This document shows positions 1 through 10,757 of a stretch of DNA of 64,000 nucleotides, piece by piece. Origin of the DNA: Sporosalibacterium faouarense (lineage in GTDB: Bacteria; Bacillota; Clostridia; Tissierellales; VENL01); NCBI RefSeq assembly GCF_016765695.1, contig NZ_JAETGO010000098.1:62001-126000 (forward strand), read 5' to 3'. The position numbers and the translations under genes are program-made. The notes under the pieces were generated by a model. It was not told the origin of the DNA, did no database searches, and worked only from the letters and a program-made list of their open reading frames with translations. Positions within the stretch are counted from its first letter, which is position 1; every line of letters starts with the position of its first letter.

Positions 1-234
1 TATATTAGCTTTTTTCACTTTATTTATAAATCGTTCTGCATATTCAGGTCCTGTTAATTCCTCCCTAAATTGGTGAATACCAAATCCATTATGAATACAC
101 TGTTGAAGAATTCCTCCCAACTCTTCATTCCGTTCAATGATTAGTACCTCTTTAGCTCCATATTTTTTAGCTTCAAAAGCCGCCGCTAAACCGGCAGGCC
201 CTCCACCAATAATAACGACATCATAGATCTTCAT
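1..234 (-). CDS. NAD(P)/FAD-dependent oxidoreductase, partial (runs off left edge)
   Basis: Only the first 78 codons are in the window. They begin [18 protein letters not shown], a dinucleotide-binding Rossmann motif (GGGPAG) for FAD, followed by an acidic-end segment [11 protein letters not shown] and [11 protein letters not shown]. The ATG lies inside the 3' end of the upstream dehydrogenase gene (14-bp overlap), so the two are translationally coupled. In clostridial glycerol operons a thioredoxin-reductase-like flavoprotein of this kind commonly follows the GlpA-like dehydrogenase, probably as its electron-transfer partner. The role is inferred from position; the fold is seen directly. Confidence 0.85.
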   Translation of the reverse strand, partial: MKIYDVVIIGGGPAGLAAAFEAKKYGAKEVLIIERNEELGGILQQCIHNGFGIHQFREELTGPEYAERFINKVKKANI

Positions 235-1675
235 AGTTATCACCTTTTGTAGTCCTTCCAGTTAGAATATACGACCCTTTGTTATTTTTCAAAACCTCAT
301 CTATTTCACAATTCAATTCCCTGGCCAAAATTTCCATTACTTTTGGAAGACAAAATCCTCCTTGGCATCTTCCACTGCCAGGCCTTACTCTCTTCTTAAC
401 CCCATCTACCGTTGTTGCTCCTGCATTTCTATTTATACAATCCACGATTTCTCCTTCTGTAACATTTTCACATCTACATACTATATTTCCATATTTAAAA
501 TTAGATTTTATAATTTCATTTTTTTGGTGATCTGATAATTTTTCAAAATTAATGATCTTTTTTCTATTGGGATTAAAGTTCAAATTACTTTTCAATCCAC
601 CTTCTAATTTATTTACTATTTTTACTACTTCTTCAGCTATTGCAGGAGCTGATGATAAACCTGGTGATTTTATACCTGCTACATTTATGAATCCCCTTGT
701 ATTTTCTGATTCCTTAATTATAAAGTCCCCTGTACTTGGTTCGGCCCTAATTCCTGAAAAAAGCTTAATTGTCTCATTAAAGTTAATTTTTCTACTAGTC
801 ATATTTGCCTTCTCTTTCACTTCGTTTAGTCCCAGATATGTAGTTTCATAACCTTCTCTATCATCAATATCTTCTGCATTTGGACCAATAATTACATTTC
901 CATGAATTGTAGGTGTAACCACAACTCCCTTCCCCATTTTGCTTGGGCATTGGAAAATAACTGAATTAAAAAGCTTTCCTTCCTTCTTGTCTAGAATAAA
1001 GTATTGACCTCTCCTTGGTGACAGCTCATATTTCGGATTCTCAACCATTGCACTAATTTTGTCAGCATATAATCCACTGCAATTTATGATATATTTTCCT
1101 TCAAATGTTTTCTCTCCAGCATATATTGTATATACATCATTCTTTCTAAGAATATTATGTACTTTAGTTCTTAAAAATAAATCCATTCCATTTTCAATAG
1201 CGTTCTCAGCTAGGGCAATAGCAAGATTCCAAGGGTCTATAATTCCACATGTAGGTGCATATAAAGCTACCTTCACATCGCCATTAATATTCGGCTCCAA
1301 ATCTAGTGTCTGCTTTCTATCTAAAATTTCTAGTCCAGTTACGCCATTCTTTATTCCTCTATTGTATAATTCATTTAAAGTATTTATATCTTCATCATTG
1401 AAAGCAAGTACTAACGAGCCTATCCTCTTAAAATCTATACCTAATTCTTCACATACTCTATCGAACATTTTATTTCCTTTTACATTATACTTTGCCATAT
1501 TGCTTCCTTCTTTAGCATCATATCCTGCATGGATAATTGCAGTATTAGCTTTTGTAGTGCCATTGGCAATGTCATTTTCTTTATCTAACAAGGCAATCTT
1601 CAACCTATATTTTGAAAGCTCCCTTCCAATAAATGTTCCTATTATTCCAGCTCCTATAATTATTACATCATACAT
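221..1675 (-). CDS. GlpA-like FAD-dependent glycerol-3-phosphate dehydrogenase with BFD [2Fe-2S] domain
   Basis: A 484-aa DAO-family flavoprotein. Residues 3-10 hold the FAD motif ([11 protein letters not shown]). The C-terminal ~70 residues form a BFD-like [2Fe-2S] domain with [10 protein letters not shown] and a later GRCQGGFC pair. The family oxidises glycerol-3-phosphate to dihydroxyacetone phosphate, or a related 2-hydroxyacid, passing electrons to partner subunits. I placed the start at the internal ATG (MYDVII) because AGGAGGT lies just upstream; an earlier GTG at 1693 sits on that site. It is downstream of glpK and overlaps the next flavoprotein gene. Substrate is inferred from the glpK context; the protein could also be annotated as a generic NAD(P)/FAD oxidoreductase. 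Confidence 0.85.
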   Translation of the reverse strand: MYDVIIIGAGIIGTFIGRELSKYRLKIALLDKENDIANGTTKANTAIIHAGYDAKEGSNMAKYNVKGNKMFDRVCEELGIDFKRIGSLVLAFNDEDINTLNELYNRGIKNGVTGLEILDRKQTLDLEPNINGDVKVALYAPTCGIIDPWNLAIALAENAIENGMDLFLRTKVHNILRKNDVYTIYAGEKTFEGKYIINCSGLYADKISAMVENPKYELSPRRGQYFILDKKEGKLFNSVIFQCPSKMGKGVVVTPTIHGNVIIGPNAEDIDDREGYETTYLGLNEVKEKANMTSRKINFNETIKLFSGIRAEPSTGDFIIKESENTRGFINVAGIKSPGLSSAPAIAEEVVKIVNKLEGGLKSNLNFNPNRKKIINFEKLSDHQKNEIIKSNFKYGNIVCRCENVTEGEIVDCINRNAGATTVDGVKKRVRPGSGRCQGGFCLPKVMEILARELNCEIDEVLKNNKGSYILTGRTTKGDNYEDL

Positions 1676-1729
1676 CTGCACACCTCCTACCAATCAATTA
1701 AATTGCTATTTTAGATGTTATATTGAAAA

Positions 1730-1768
1730 AGCTACATAAAATAGACTCTTAGTCTAATCCATGTAGCT
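1730..1768 (-). terminator. Two-tier hairpin terminator between glpK and the GlpA-like gene
   Basis: Nested perfect stems (AGCTACAT/ATGTAGCT outside, TAGACT/AGTCTA inside) are followed on the minus strand by TTTTTC. It lies downstream of glpK and before the dehydrogenase gene, so it may end most glpK transcripts or act as a processing or antitermination point. Confidence 0.65.
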
Positions 1769-1869
1769 ATTTAAGCTAAAATTTTTGCGACTCCTTATCC
1801 TATAAAAATAAAGTTTTAAAAACTAATTATAATATTATATGCTTTAATATGCCTATCTGTGAAAATTTA

Positions 1870-3387
<1,518 letters not shown>

Positions 3388-3708
3388 CTAAATTATACCT
3401 TCTATGGTCAAAATCGTTCCTAGGCCATTTATTAATATAAAAGATATATACCCAATTAGGCCTTTGGTCTTGCGTACTATTTTACTATCAGAGTTCTTTT
3501 TATTAAGCATATAAGACTCTTTACTTGTTCCCATTTCAGCTGTAAAATTAGGAGTCTCATTACCCCAATCAATAAAAATCATAAGGGTAATAAATACTCC
3601 AATAAAAGCCCATATGAAAAAGAATGTCTCAAGTTCTTCTATTTGACCACGAAAATAACTATATACTTCAATAATTACTAATACAATTAACATTATGTAC
3701 CTTTTCAT
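3388..3708 (-). CDS. Small membrane protein of the glycerol operon, function unknown
   Basis: A 106-aa protein with three predicted membrane segments: about residues 3-19, 28-47 and 84-104. The middle is polar and Lys/Ser-rich. The start has a good site (GGGGG) upstream. The stop is only 12 bp from glpK, so it is probably the first gene of the glp operon. I do not recognise a family. It is too small and has too few helices to be an aquaglyceroporin. A role in glycerol uptake or envelope adaptation would be guesswork from position. Confidence 0.6.
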   Translation of the reverse strand: MKRYIMLIVLVIIEVYSYFRGQIEELETFFFIWAFIGVFITLMIFIDWGNETPNFTAEMGTSKESYMLNKKNSDSKIVRKTKGLIGYISFILINGLGTILTIEGII

Positions 3709-3826
3709 TAAATTCCCCCATTTTTTTATGATGTAATAACTAATTCTTCCTATATAAATGATTTCTCTATCTATACTTAAAATCCTTTACACAAAAAGTT
3801 TAAACTACACCATGTTTTTACTTGAA

Positions 3827-3867
3827 GAAATTGCATATTTACAAATTAAATATATTCGTGCAATTTC
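3827..3867. repeat. Intergenic hairpin repeat, copy A
   Basis: The termini GAAATTGC and GCAATTTC are inverted repeats around an AT-rich core that starts ATATTTACAAATTAAATATAT. The same core recurs at 20587, 34142 (reversed) and 39885 (reversed). Copy A lies about 100 bp upstream of the M14 endopeptidase gene. Confidence 0.6.
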
Positions 3868-3970
3868 CTCATTTAATTTATATCAACTCACTTTTATATC
3901 ACTCAAATAGGTGTAACAAATTCTTAATTAAATAATAAAATAGTAATAATAGAACAAGTGAGGTGATTTT

Positions 3971-5242
3971 GTGAGAACTTTAAAAATAGGTTCACGGGGA
4001 ACTGATGTAATGGAAATGCAGGCACTTTTAGCTAAAATAGGATACAATCCCGGTCCTATAGATGGTGTATTTGGAGCTCAAACTCAACAAGCGGTAGTTA
4101 CGTTTCAAAGAGATTACGGTTTAGTTCCTGATGGAGTTATTGGTCCAAATACCTTTAGAGCCTTGGAACCTTTCTTATTAGGCTATGATAGATACATTAT
4201 TCGTTCAGGTGATACACTATACAATATTGCAACTAGATATTATACTACTGTAGATAGAATTATTACAGCTAATCCTGATATCAATCCAAGGAATTTAATG
4301 ATTGGCCAAGAAATAATTGTTCCATATGGCATAGACATAGTAGATACTAATATTGATTATACTTATGAGATTATGCAGAGAGATATAGAAGGATTGAATG
4401 TTCGATATCCCTTTATAGAGACTGGTAGTGCTGGAAAAAGTGTTTTAGGAAAAGATTTAACTTATATAAAGTTAGGTAATGGACCAAACCAAGTATTTTA
4501 CAATGCTTCTCACCATGCATTGGAATGGATTACTAGCCCCTTATTAATGAAATTCATTGAGAATTTTTCTAAAGCTTATTCAGAAGGAAGAAGTATAAGA
4601 GGTTACAATCCAAGAGATATTTGGAATCAAAGCACGATTTATATATTACCAATGGTAAATCCCGATGGGGTAGATATAGTTCTTAATGGTCCTAGTCCTG
4701 AGAACCCATACTACAATCAACTTCTTGAATGGAACAATACAGGTCAACCTTTTTCTCAAGTATGGCAAGCAAATACTAAAGGAGTAGATTTAAATCACAA
4801 TTATGATGCACTTTTTGATGAGTATGTAGAAGTTGCTAGGGAATTGGGCTATGATAGTCCTGGTCCAACTAGATACCCTGGTCCATACCCAGAATCAGAA
4901 CCCGAGTCAAGGGCTATAGCAGACTTTACTAGAAGTCATAATTTTAGATTAGTCATTGCATATCATAGTCAAGGTCAAGTCATATTTTGGAACTTTGAAG
5001 ATCTTGCTCCTCCAGTGGCACGAAGAATTGGAGATCTCTTTGCCCAAGTAAGTGGATATGAATTAGCTGAAACTTATGGAACAGCTTCCTATTCTGGATA
5101 TAAGGACTGGTTCATACAGGATTATCGACGACCAGGCTATACTATTGAAGTTGGGATAGGTGAAAATCCACTCCCTATTTCCCAATTCGATATGATATAT
5201 AACAATAATGAAGAAATATTACTATTAGCGCCATTAGTATAG
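3971..5242 (+). CDS. Peptidoglycan-binding / LysM / M14 gamma-D-glutamyl-diamino acid endopeptidase
   Basis: A 423-aa three-domain murein enzyme. PG_binding_1 covers about residues 3-65 (GSRGTDVMEMQALLAKIGY). LysM covers about 73-118 (YIIRSGDTLYNIATRYY). A zinc carboxypeptidase-fold M14 domain covers about 130-423. Zinc ligands are the H-x-x-E in SHHALEW and the His in DLNHNYD; the catalytic Glu is in YTIEVGIG. The order of domains resembles ENP1/YqgT-type enzymes that cleave gamma-D-Glu to diaminopimelate bonds, often in sporulating cells. It has no signal peptide, so it may act in the mother cell or on recycled muropeptides. GTG start with GAGGTG upstream; monocistronic, ending at a strong terminator. 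Confidence 0.9.
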   Translation: MRTLKIGSRGTDVMEMQALLAKIGYNPGPIDGVFGAQTQQAVVTFQRDYGLVPDGVIGPNTFRALEPFLLGYDRYIIRSGDTLYNIATRYYTTVDRIITANPDINPRNLMIGQEIIVPYGIDIVDTNIDYTYEIMQRDIEGLNVRYPFIETGSAGKSVLGKDLTYIKLGNGPNQVFYNASHHALEWITSPLLMKFIENFSKAYSEGRSIRGYNPRDIWNQSTIYILPMVNPDGVDIVLNGPSPENPYYNQLLEWNNTGQPFSQVWQANTKGVDLNHNYDALFDEYVEVARELGYDSPGPTRYPGPYPESEPESRAIADFTRSHNFRLVIAYHSQGQVIFWNFEDLAPPVARRIGDLFAQVSGYELAETYGTASYSGYKDWFIQDYRRPGYTIEVGIGENPLPISQFDMIYNNNEEILLLAPLV

Positions 5243-5308
5243 AATGGATTTCAATAAAATAAAAATGAAACTATTTAACAAAATCTTTAATTATTCTCAT
5301 ATAAAATA

Positions 5309-5342
5309 AAAAAAGTGTAGGATTTTTCTCCTACACTTTTTT
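5309..5342. terminator. Bidirectional terminator between the M14 endopeptidase and ppsA
   Basis: Stem AAAAAAGTGTAGGA pairs with TCCTACACTTTTTT over a six-base loop. The A-run and T-run on either side let it serve both converging genes. Confidence 0.9.
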
Positions 5343-5409
5343 CCATTAATTAACACAAACATTAGTTTTACACTATTATTCTCGAATAAGACTTTAGAAT
5401 GGAATTTTC

Positions 5410-7776
5410 TCAGCTATTTATACCTCTTAATTTTCTTAATAATATCTTCTGCTCGACATGGGCAACTAGTCTCCTTGTATAGGCAACTGTATCAGGATTT
5501 ACACTCATGCTGTCTATACCTTCCTCTACTAAAAACTCCGCAAACTCAGGATATAATGATGGTCCTTGCCCACATATAGATATGGTTTTACCATATTTAT
5601 GAGCAGCTTTGATTAATATACCTATAGCCCTTTTCACTGCTATATTTCTTTCATCAAAGTATCCCATGCTGTTTAAGATTCCAGAATCTCTATCTGAGCC
5701 TAATATTAGCTGTGTTAAGTCATTACTTCCAATACTAAATCCATCGACTAATTGGGCAAACTCTTCAGCTGCAAATACTACAGATGGAACCTCTGCCATT
5801 ATCCAAATTTTAAAGCTATTACTTTGTATTAGACCTTCTGAAGCCATTATTTCCTTGGCCTTCTCTAATTCCCATGTAGTTCTCACAAATGGAAGCATAG
5901 TCCAAACATTTGTTAACCCAAACTCTTCACGTACCTTCTTTATTGCCCTACATTCTAATCTAAAGCCTGCCTCATACTCCGGTGAAATGTACCTCGATAC
6001 TCCTCTCCATCCAATCATTGGATTATTTTCAATAGGTTCAACCTCTTCTCCACCCTTTAATCCTCTAAATTCATTTGTCCTAAAGTCACTTAATCTAATT
6101 ACTATAGTTTTAGGATAGATTTCTTGAGCTACCTTTGTTATTCCCTCAACCATCTTATCAATGAATAACTTTTCATTTCCAGTCTTAAGCAAATACATAG
6201 GATGTATGCCTATTAAATTACTAAATATAAATTCTGTTCTCATTAATCCAATTCCATCAAAAGGCAAGTTCTTATATTTATCAATTATAGATGGTTCGCC
6301 TAAATTCATATAAATTTTTGTTCCAGTTATTGGTGCCATTTGATGTACTAAATCATCAAAATCTACGCCACCTAAATTTTCCTTACCTTTAGAATTTAAT
6401 TTATTCGTTTTTTCTTGTAGTACCTTTCCTTCATAAACTACACCTCTTGTTGCATCAACAGTTACTTCCATGCCCTCATGTAAAACCTTACTACCATCCT
6501 TGGATCCGACTATACATGGAATACCTAGCTCCCTAGAAACTATTGCCGCATGACACGTTCTCCCACCTTCATCAGTTACTACAGCTGCAGCTTTTCTCAT
6601 TGCAGGAACCATATCTGGATTTGTCATAATAGTTACCAAAATATCTCCTTCTTCTACTCTAGATATTTCGTTAATATCCTCAATCATTTTTACCTTCCCG
6701 CTATTAATTCCTGGTGAAGCTGCTAATCCTTTTGCAATAACCTTTAATTCTGTTGTCTTATTTTCTTCCACTTTAATATTCGCCTCCTTCAAAGTAGTAA
6801 TAGGTCTAGCTTGTAAAATATATAATTCCTTTGTCTCCGTATCTAATCCCCATTCTATATCCTGAGGAGAATTATAGATATTTTCTATTAATAAAGCACT
6901 TTTCCCTAGCTTCATGATTTCACTATGATTTAAAGTTTCTTCTTTAACCTTGGATGCATTTAAATATTCTCCAACTTTTACTTCTTGTGTCCCAAACCCG
7001 TTTTTATTTTCCACTATCATTAGGTTTTTATCCGATATATTCTTTTCCCTTATTTCTAATGTACTTTTGTTTAAAATATATTCATCTGGTGTTACAATTC
7101 CAGATACCACTGCTTCACCTAGCCCCCAGCTAGAATTTATCATTATCTCATTAAAATTGTTGGTCACAGGATTTACAGTAAAAATAACCCCTGATTTCTC
7201 ACTTCTAACCATTTTTTGTATAACTACACATAGTGATACTTCAAAGTGATTAAAATTATGTTTTTCTCTGTAATATATAGCCCTTGCAGTCCATAATGAG
7301 GCCCAACACTTCTTTACATGTTCTAATAATTGTTCATTGCCTTTTACGTGTAAATAAGTATCTTGCTGTCCTGCAAATGATGCTTCAGGCAAGTCCTCAG
7401 CTGTTGCTGAACTTCTCACAGCCACGCTAGGCTCAATAATCCCTATCCCATTACTAAATTCCTCATATTTATTAATTATTTCTTTTTTTATCTCATCAGG
7501 AATCACTGCATTAAGAATTAAACGCCTGACGTCAAGACTTTTAATCTGTAGATCTGATGAATTTTCTACATCTATATTAGATATTATTTTTCTAATATCA
7601 TCCTCTACATTGGATAATTTAATAAAACTATTATAAGCGTTAGAAGTAATACAAAATCCTGGTGGAACTTGTATGCCTTTTTGAGTAAGCTCTCCTAAAT
7701 TAGCTCCTTTTCCTCCTACAAGTGATATATCATCTTTATTTACCTCTTTAAACCATTTAATATAACATTTATCCAC
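5410..7776 (-). CDS. ppsA: Phosphoenolpyruvate synthase (pyruvate, water dikinase)
   Basis: A 788-aa enzyme, matching the ~790-aa family size. It converts pyruvate and ATP to PEP, AMP and phosphate, the gluconeogenic entry from C3 compounds. The N-terminal ATP-binding domain begins GGKGANLGELTQKG (residues ~21-34). The swivelling phosphohistidine domain has GGRTCHAAIVSRELG at about residue 402, with the His as phospho-acceptor. The C-terminal PEP-binding barrel carries GSNDLTQLILGSDRD and ICGQGPS with its catalytic Cys. Monocistronic. A 10-bp-arm palindrome overlaps its probable promoter. Rifampin phosphotransferase is a relative, but the PEP-type C-terminus argues for PpsA. Confidence 0.95.
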   Translation of the reverse strand: MDKCYIKWFKEVNKDDISLVGGKGANLGELTQKGIQVPPGFCITSNAYNSFIKLSNVEDDIRKIISNIDVENSSDLQIKSLDVRRLILNAVIPDEIKKEIINKYEEFSNGIGIIEPSVAVRSSATAEDLPEASFAGQQDTYLHVKGNEQLLEHVKKCWASLWTARAIYYREKHNFNHFEVSLCVVIQKMVRSEKSGVIFTVNPVTNNFNEIMINSSWGLGEAVVSGIVTPDEYILNKSTLEIREKNISDKNLMIVENKNGFGTQEVKVGEYLNASKVKEETLNHSEIMKLGKSALLIENIYNSPQDIEWGLDTETKELYILQARPITTLKEANIKVEENKTTELKVIAKGLAASPGINSGKVKMIEDINEISRVEEGDILVTIMTNPDMVPAMRKAAAVVTDEGGRTCHAAIVSRELGIPCIVGSKDGSKVLHEGMEVTVDATRGVVYEGKVLQEKTNKLNSKGKENLGGVDFDDLVHQMAPITGTKIYMNLGEPSIIDKYKNLPFDGIGLMRTEFIFSNLIGIHPMYLLKTGNEKLFIDKMVEGITKVAQEIYPKTIVIRLSDFRTNEFRGLKGGEEVEPIENNPMIGWRGVSRYISPEYEAGFRLECRAIKKVREEFGLTNVWTMLPFVRTTWELEKAKEIMASEGLIQSNSFKIWIMAEVPSVVFAAEEFAQLVDGFSIGSNDLTQLILGSDRDSGILNSMGYFDERNIAVKRAIGILIKAAHKYGKTISICGQGPSLYPEFAEFLVEEGIDSMSVNPDTVAYTRRLVAHVEQKILLRKLRGINS

Positions 7777-7816
7777 TTATTTATGCCCCCTTTAATCTTT
7801 TATCTACTATATATTA

Positions 7817-7840
7817 TAACACATTTATTTAAATGTGTTA
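7817..7840. promoter_or_regulatory. Perfect palindrome in the ppsA promoter region
   Basis: Arms TAACACATTT and AAATGTGTTA flank ATTT. On the minus strand the palindrome runs into TATAAT (7813-7818), a plausible ppsA -10 element, so it looks like an operator. The cognate regulator is unknown. Confidence 0.5.
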
Positions 7841-7993
7841 TACTTTTTATATTTTTTTATTAATTAATTAATATTACAATTTTAACAATTATTACAATAT
7901 TTTTATAAAATCACTCTTCGTTGAATTTTCAATCGTTTCAGATATTCACATTTCAAAATATGAATAATATCAACAAGTTAAATGAATTTTATC

Positions 7994-8022
7994 TTGATAG
8001 TGAAAAATTTGTTTGATATAAT
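7994..8022 (+). promoter_or_regulatory. Sigma-A promoter of the AbgT transporter gene
   Basis: TTGATA, 17-bp spacer, TATAAT. The -10 sits inside a perfect palindrome (TTTGAT-ATA-ATCAAA, 8012-8026), so repressor binding there would block transcription. Confidence 0.75.
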
Positions 8023-8151
8023 CAAATCTGCTTGCAAAAACCTGAAGATTCAAAGGTTTGCTATTTCTTTTCATTTCTCTATCTATAATGTATAGAATGA
8101 CGCATTTTCGCGTCTCTCTATAAATAAATTAAAATCTAAAGGAGGATTTCC

Positions 8152-9687
8152 ATGATCCAAAAAAAACGTAAGAACTGGGGAGATAGTTTTCTTGGTGTCG
8201 TTGAGACTGCTGGTAATAGATTACCTCATCCTGTAACACTATTTGCTATCTTCGCAGCCGGTATCGTCGTATTATCATTCATACTTAGTAAGCTGGGTGT
8301 ATCAGCAACTCACCCTATAACAGATGAAACAATTAATGTTATCAATCTGTTATCAAAAGATGGAATCAGAAAGATTTTTACAAAGGCTGTTGCAAACTTT
8401 TCAAACTTTGCTCCTCTAGGAACAGTACTAGTAGCAATGCTTGGTGTGGGTGTGGCAGAAAGATCTGGACTAGTTGGGGCAATGCTTAAAAGAATTGTTT
8501 TAAACGCTCCAGACAAATTAATAACAGCCTCAGTTGTATTTGCTGGTGTTATGTCAAGTATGGCAGCAGATGCAGGATATGTTGTTTTAGTGCCATTAGG
8601 TGCTATGATTTTCTTAGCAAAGGGAAGACATCCTCTTGCAGGTTTGGCAGCTGCCTTTGCAGGTGTATCAGGCGGCTTCAGCTCTAATTTATTAATAACT
8701 TTATTAGATCCATTACTTGGTAGTTTTACTACAAGTGCTGCTCAAACTCTTGATGCAAGCTATACGGTATTACCAACTGCTAACTATTTCTTTATGATAG
8801 TATCTACATTTCTAATAACTGGTGTAGGAATGCTTGTAACAGAAAAAATAGTTGAACCAAGATTAGGAAAATACGAAGGTAAATTCCAGCAATCGTTAGA
8901 ACCATTAAACAAAGAAGAAGGTAGAGCCTTAAAGATTGCTTTAATCTCATTAATTATCTTTATTGCAGTAATTGCTCTTTTGACATTTCCTTCAAATTCA
9001 GTTTTTAGATCTGAGGGTGGTTCAATTCTTAGAGGAGAACCTGGAGCACCACTTACTCCTTTTGTTGATGCCATGGTACCTTTAATTGCCTTATTCTTCT
9101 TAATTCCAGGTGTGGCATATGGTATTGCTATAAAAGAAATTAAGGCGGACAAAGATATTGCAAAATTTATGAGTGATTCTATGTCTTCTATGGGTGGCTA
9201 TATAGTACTTGCTTTTGCAGCTGCTCAATTTGTTGAATATTTTAACTGGTCAAATATCGGAATGGTTATTGCTGTTAAAGGTGCTCAATTACTTGATACA
9301 ATAAACTTAACTGGTTTACCGTTAATCATTGTGTTTATTACTGTGTCTGCAATAATTAATATTCTTATAGGTAGTGCATCAGCTAAATGGGCTCTTATGG
9401 CACCTGTTTTCGTACCAATGCTTATGAGTTTAAATTTATCTCCAGAGTTTGCACAATTATCATACCGTGTTGGTGACTCTGTAACTAATATTATTTCTCC
9501 TCTTATGACTTACTTCGCAGTTATAGTTGCATTTGGAAAGAAATATGATGAAAAGCTTGGAATTGGTACATTGATATCTACCATGCTACCATATTCTATT
9601 GCCTTTTATATAGGTTTAATTGGACTACTATCTATTTGGTACTTATCAGGTTTACCAATTGGTCCAGGAGCATCTATAATATTATAA
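8152..9687 (+). CDS. AbgT family transporter (p-aminobenzoyl-glutamate type)
   Basis: A 511-aa polytopic membrane protein with about 11-13 hydrophobic segments. The N-terminus reads DSFLGVVETAGNRLPHPVTLF, typical of AbgT. The inner half shows GVAERSGLVGAMLK, SSMAADAGYVVLVPLGA and, near the C-terminus, SASAKWALMAPVFVPM plus DSVTNIISPL, conserved in AbgT/YdaH proteins. Characterised members import p-aminobenzoyl-glutamate or export sulfonamide-like folate antimetabolites. No abgA/abgB peptidase gene lies beside it, so the substrate is open. It is monocistronic, with its own promoter, AGGAGG site and terminator. Confidence 0.93.
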   Translation: MIQKKRKNWGDSFLGVVETAGNRLPHPVTLFAIFAAGIVVLSFILSKLGVSATHPITDETINVINLLSKDGIRKIFTKAVANFSNFAPLGTVLVAMLGVGVAERSGLVGAMLKRIVLNAPDKLITASVVFAGVMSSMAADAGYVVLVPLGAMIFLAKGRHPLAGLAAAFAGVSGGFSSNLLITLLDPLLGSFTTSAAQTLDASYTVLPTANYFFMIVSTFLITGVGMLVTEKIVEPRLGKYEGKFQQSLEPLNKEEGRALKIALISLIIFIAVIALLTFPSNSVFRSEGGSILRGEPGAPLTPFVDAMVPLIALFFLIPGVAYGIAIKEIKADKDIAKFMSDSMSSMGGYIVLAFAAAQFVEYFNWSNIGMVIAVKGAQLLDTINLTGLPLIIVFITVSAIINILIGSASAKWALMAPVFVPMLMSLNLSPEFAQLSYRVGDSVTNIISPLMTYFAVIVAFGKKYDEKLGIGTLISTMLPYSIAFYIGLIGLLSIWYLSGLPIGPGASIIL

Positions 9688-9729
9688 GATATAGCTAATA
9701 AATAGTTATTAAGTTATTAGTTTAAAATA

Positions 9730-9765
9730 AAATCCCAGTTGAGTAAAATTCCTCAACTGGGATTT
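9730..9765. terminator. Terminator after the AbgT transporter gene
   Basis: A 14-bp perfect stem (AAATCCCAGTTGAG / CTCAACTGGGATTT) with an 8-base loop lies between two converging genes; it is probably used from both sides. Confidence 0.9.
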
Positions 9766-9784
9766 ATTTAACAATAGATTTTAA

Positions 9785-10723
9785 CTATCCATTAATTATA
9801 ATATTGCTTTTTTCACTTTCAAAACTCTTTAGTTTCGACTCAGATGTAGATAAATCTTGCTCTAACCTACTCATGATTGAATTTACTTTATATATCGTAT
9901 TCTCAACCCTAGACTTTGCATCATTAATCTTTGATTGTACCGCTAAGTCAGCGAATAATCCATCAAAGAAATAATCTGCAAAAGTAAGGAAAGACCCTAT
10001 CTCTATATTAGAAATATCTACAGACCCTCCTACATCTTGTAGTTCCCTATGAAATCTATTCAATAGAGATTGTACTCTATTAATTTCTGACTTTGCTTCA
10101 TCTATTTTTGAATGCTTAGCCATAGTTGATATCAATCCACCACCCATCATGTCCCAAACACCCCAGTTACCTGCTGAAGTAAGACTTTGTCTAACGTGCT
10201 CAAGGGAATTCATTAGATTTCTTCCAGCAGTTATAGCCTCTTTAATCTCTTTAATCCTACTCTTTAAATTTGCCGATTGTTCAATTATATTATCTAACTT
10301 ATTTCTCACATCAGCTGAAGAATTAATTAAGGCCTTTTCTTTTTTCTCTAATAGTTCATTATATATTTTGTCTAGATTTCCTAAATCATTTATCCTATCT
10401 TTTATTTCATTTATATCACTTGTTACTTGGTCTAACTCTTTGCATACAGTGTCATATTTAAACTTAACTGCCAAAACCTCTTGTTTTTCTTTATCTAGTT
10501 TCTCGACTTTATTACCCATAATAGAATGAAAAATATTTTTCACTGATAGACCTTCTAGCTTTTCAACATCTAGTTCTTCTTTTTTTAGTATCTCATATAA
10601 CTCTTGTTTTCTGCTTTCCAATTCATAATACTGTTTTTTGGCCTTTTGTAATATATTCTTTAATCTTTCCTTATCCTTAATCATTGATTTGGTTTCCAAT
10701 AGTTTTTTATTTAATAATTCCAT
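9785..10723 (-). CDS. Coiled-coil protein of unknown function with an internal duplication
   Basis: A 312-aa soluble, Lys/Glu-rich protein with heptad-like helices over about residues 1-175 and again at the C-terminus. Two Gly/aromatic segments resemble each other: around residue 190, WDMMGGG followed by KHSKIDEAKSEINRV; and around residue 255, DYFFDGLFADL followed by QSKINDAKSRVENT. Both lead into a helix with R-x-x-R/Q-type spacing, suggesting a duplicated hairpin module. No catalytic motif, signal peptide or membrane helix is seen. I do not recognise a named family. It is 35 bp downstream of the MFS gene and may be co-transcribed. Confidence 0.75.
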   Translation of the reverse strand: MELLNKKLLETKSMIKDKERLKNILQKAKKQYYELESRKQELYEILKKEELDVEKLEGLSVKNIFHSIMGNKVEKLDKEKQEVLAVKFKYDTVCKELDQVTSDINEIKDRINDLGNLDKIYNELLEKKEKALINSSADVRNKLDNIIEQSANLKSRIKEIKEAITAGRNLMNSLEHVRQSLTSAGNWGVWDMMGGGLISTMAKHSKIDEAKSEINRVQSLLNRFHRELQDVGGSVDISNIEIGSFLTFADYFFDGLFADLAVQSKINDAKSRVENTIYKVNSIMSRLEQDLSTSESKLKSFESEKSNIIING

Positions 10724-10757
10724 TATATACCTCCAAAAAATAATAATATATATTTAA

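Larger units (their letters stand above)
7777..8151. other. Divergent intergenic region ppsA / AbgT transporter
   Basis: No gene is seen. It holds the ppsA palindrome, a clear forward sigma-A promoter, and a roughly 120-nt AbgT leader with two small hairpins (about 8034-8062 and 8091-8126; the second has a GACGC/GCGTC core). No T-box, S-box or other known riboswitch consensus was recognised. Confidence 0.6.
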
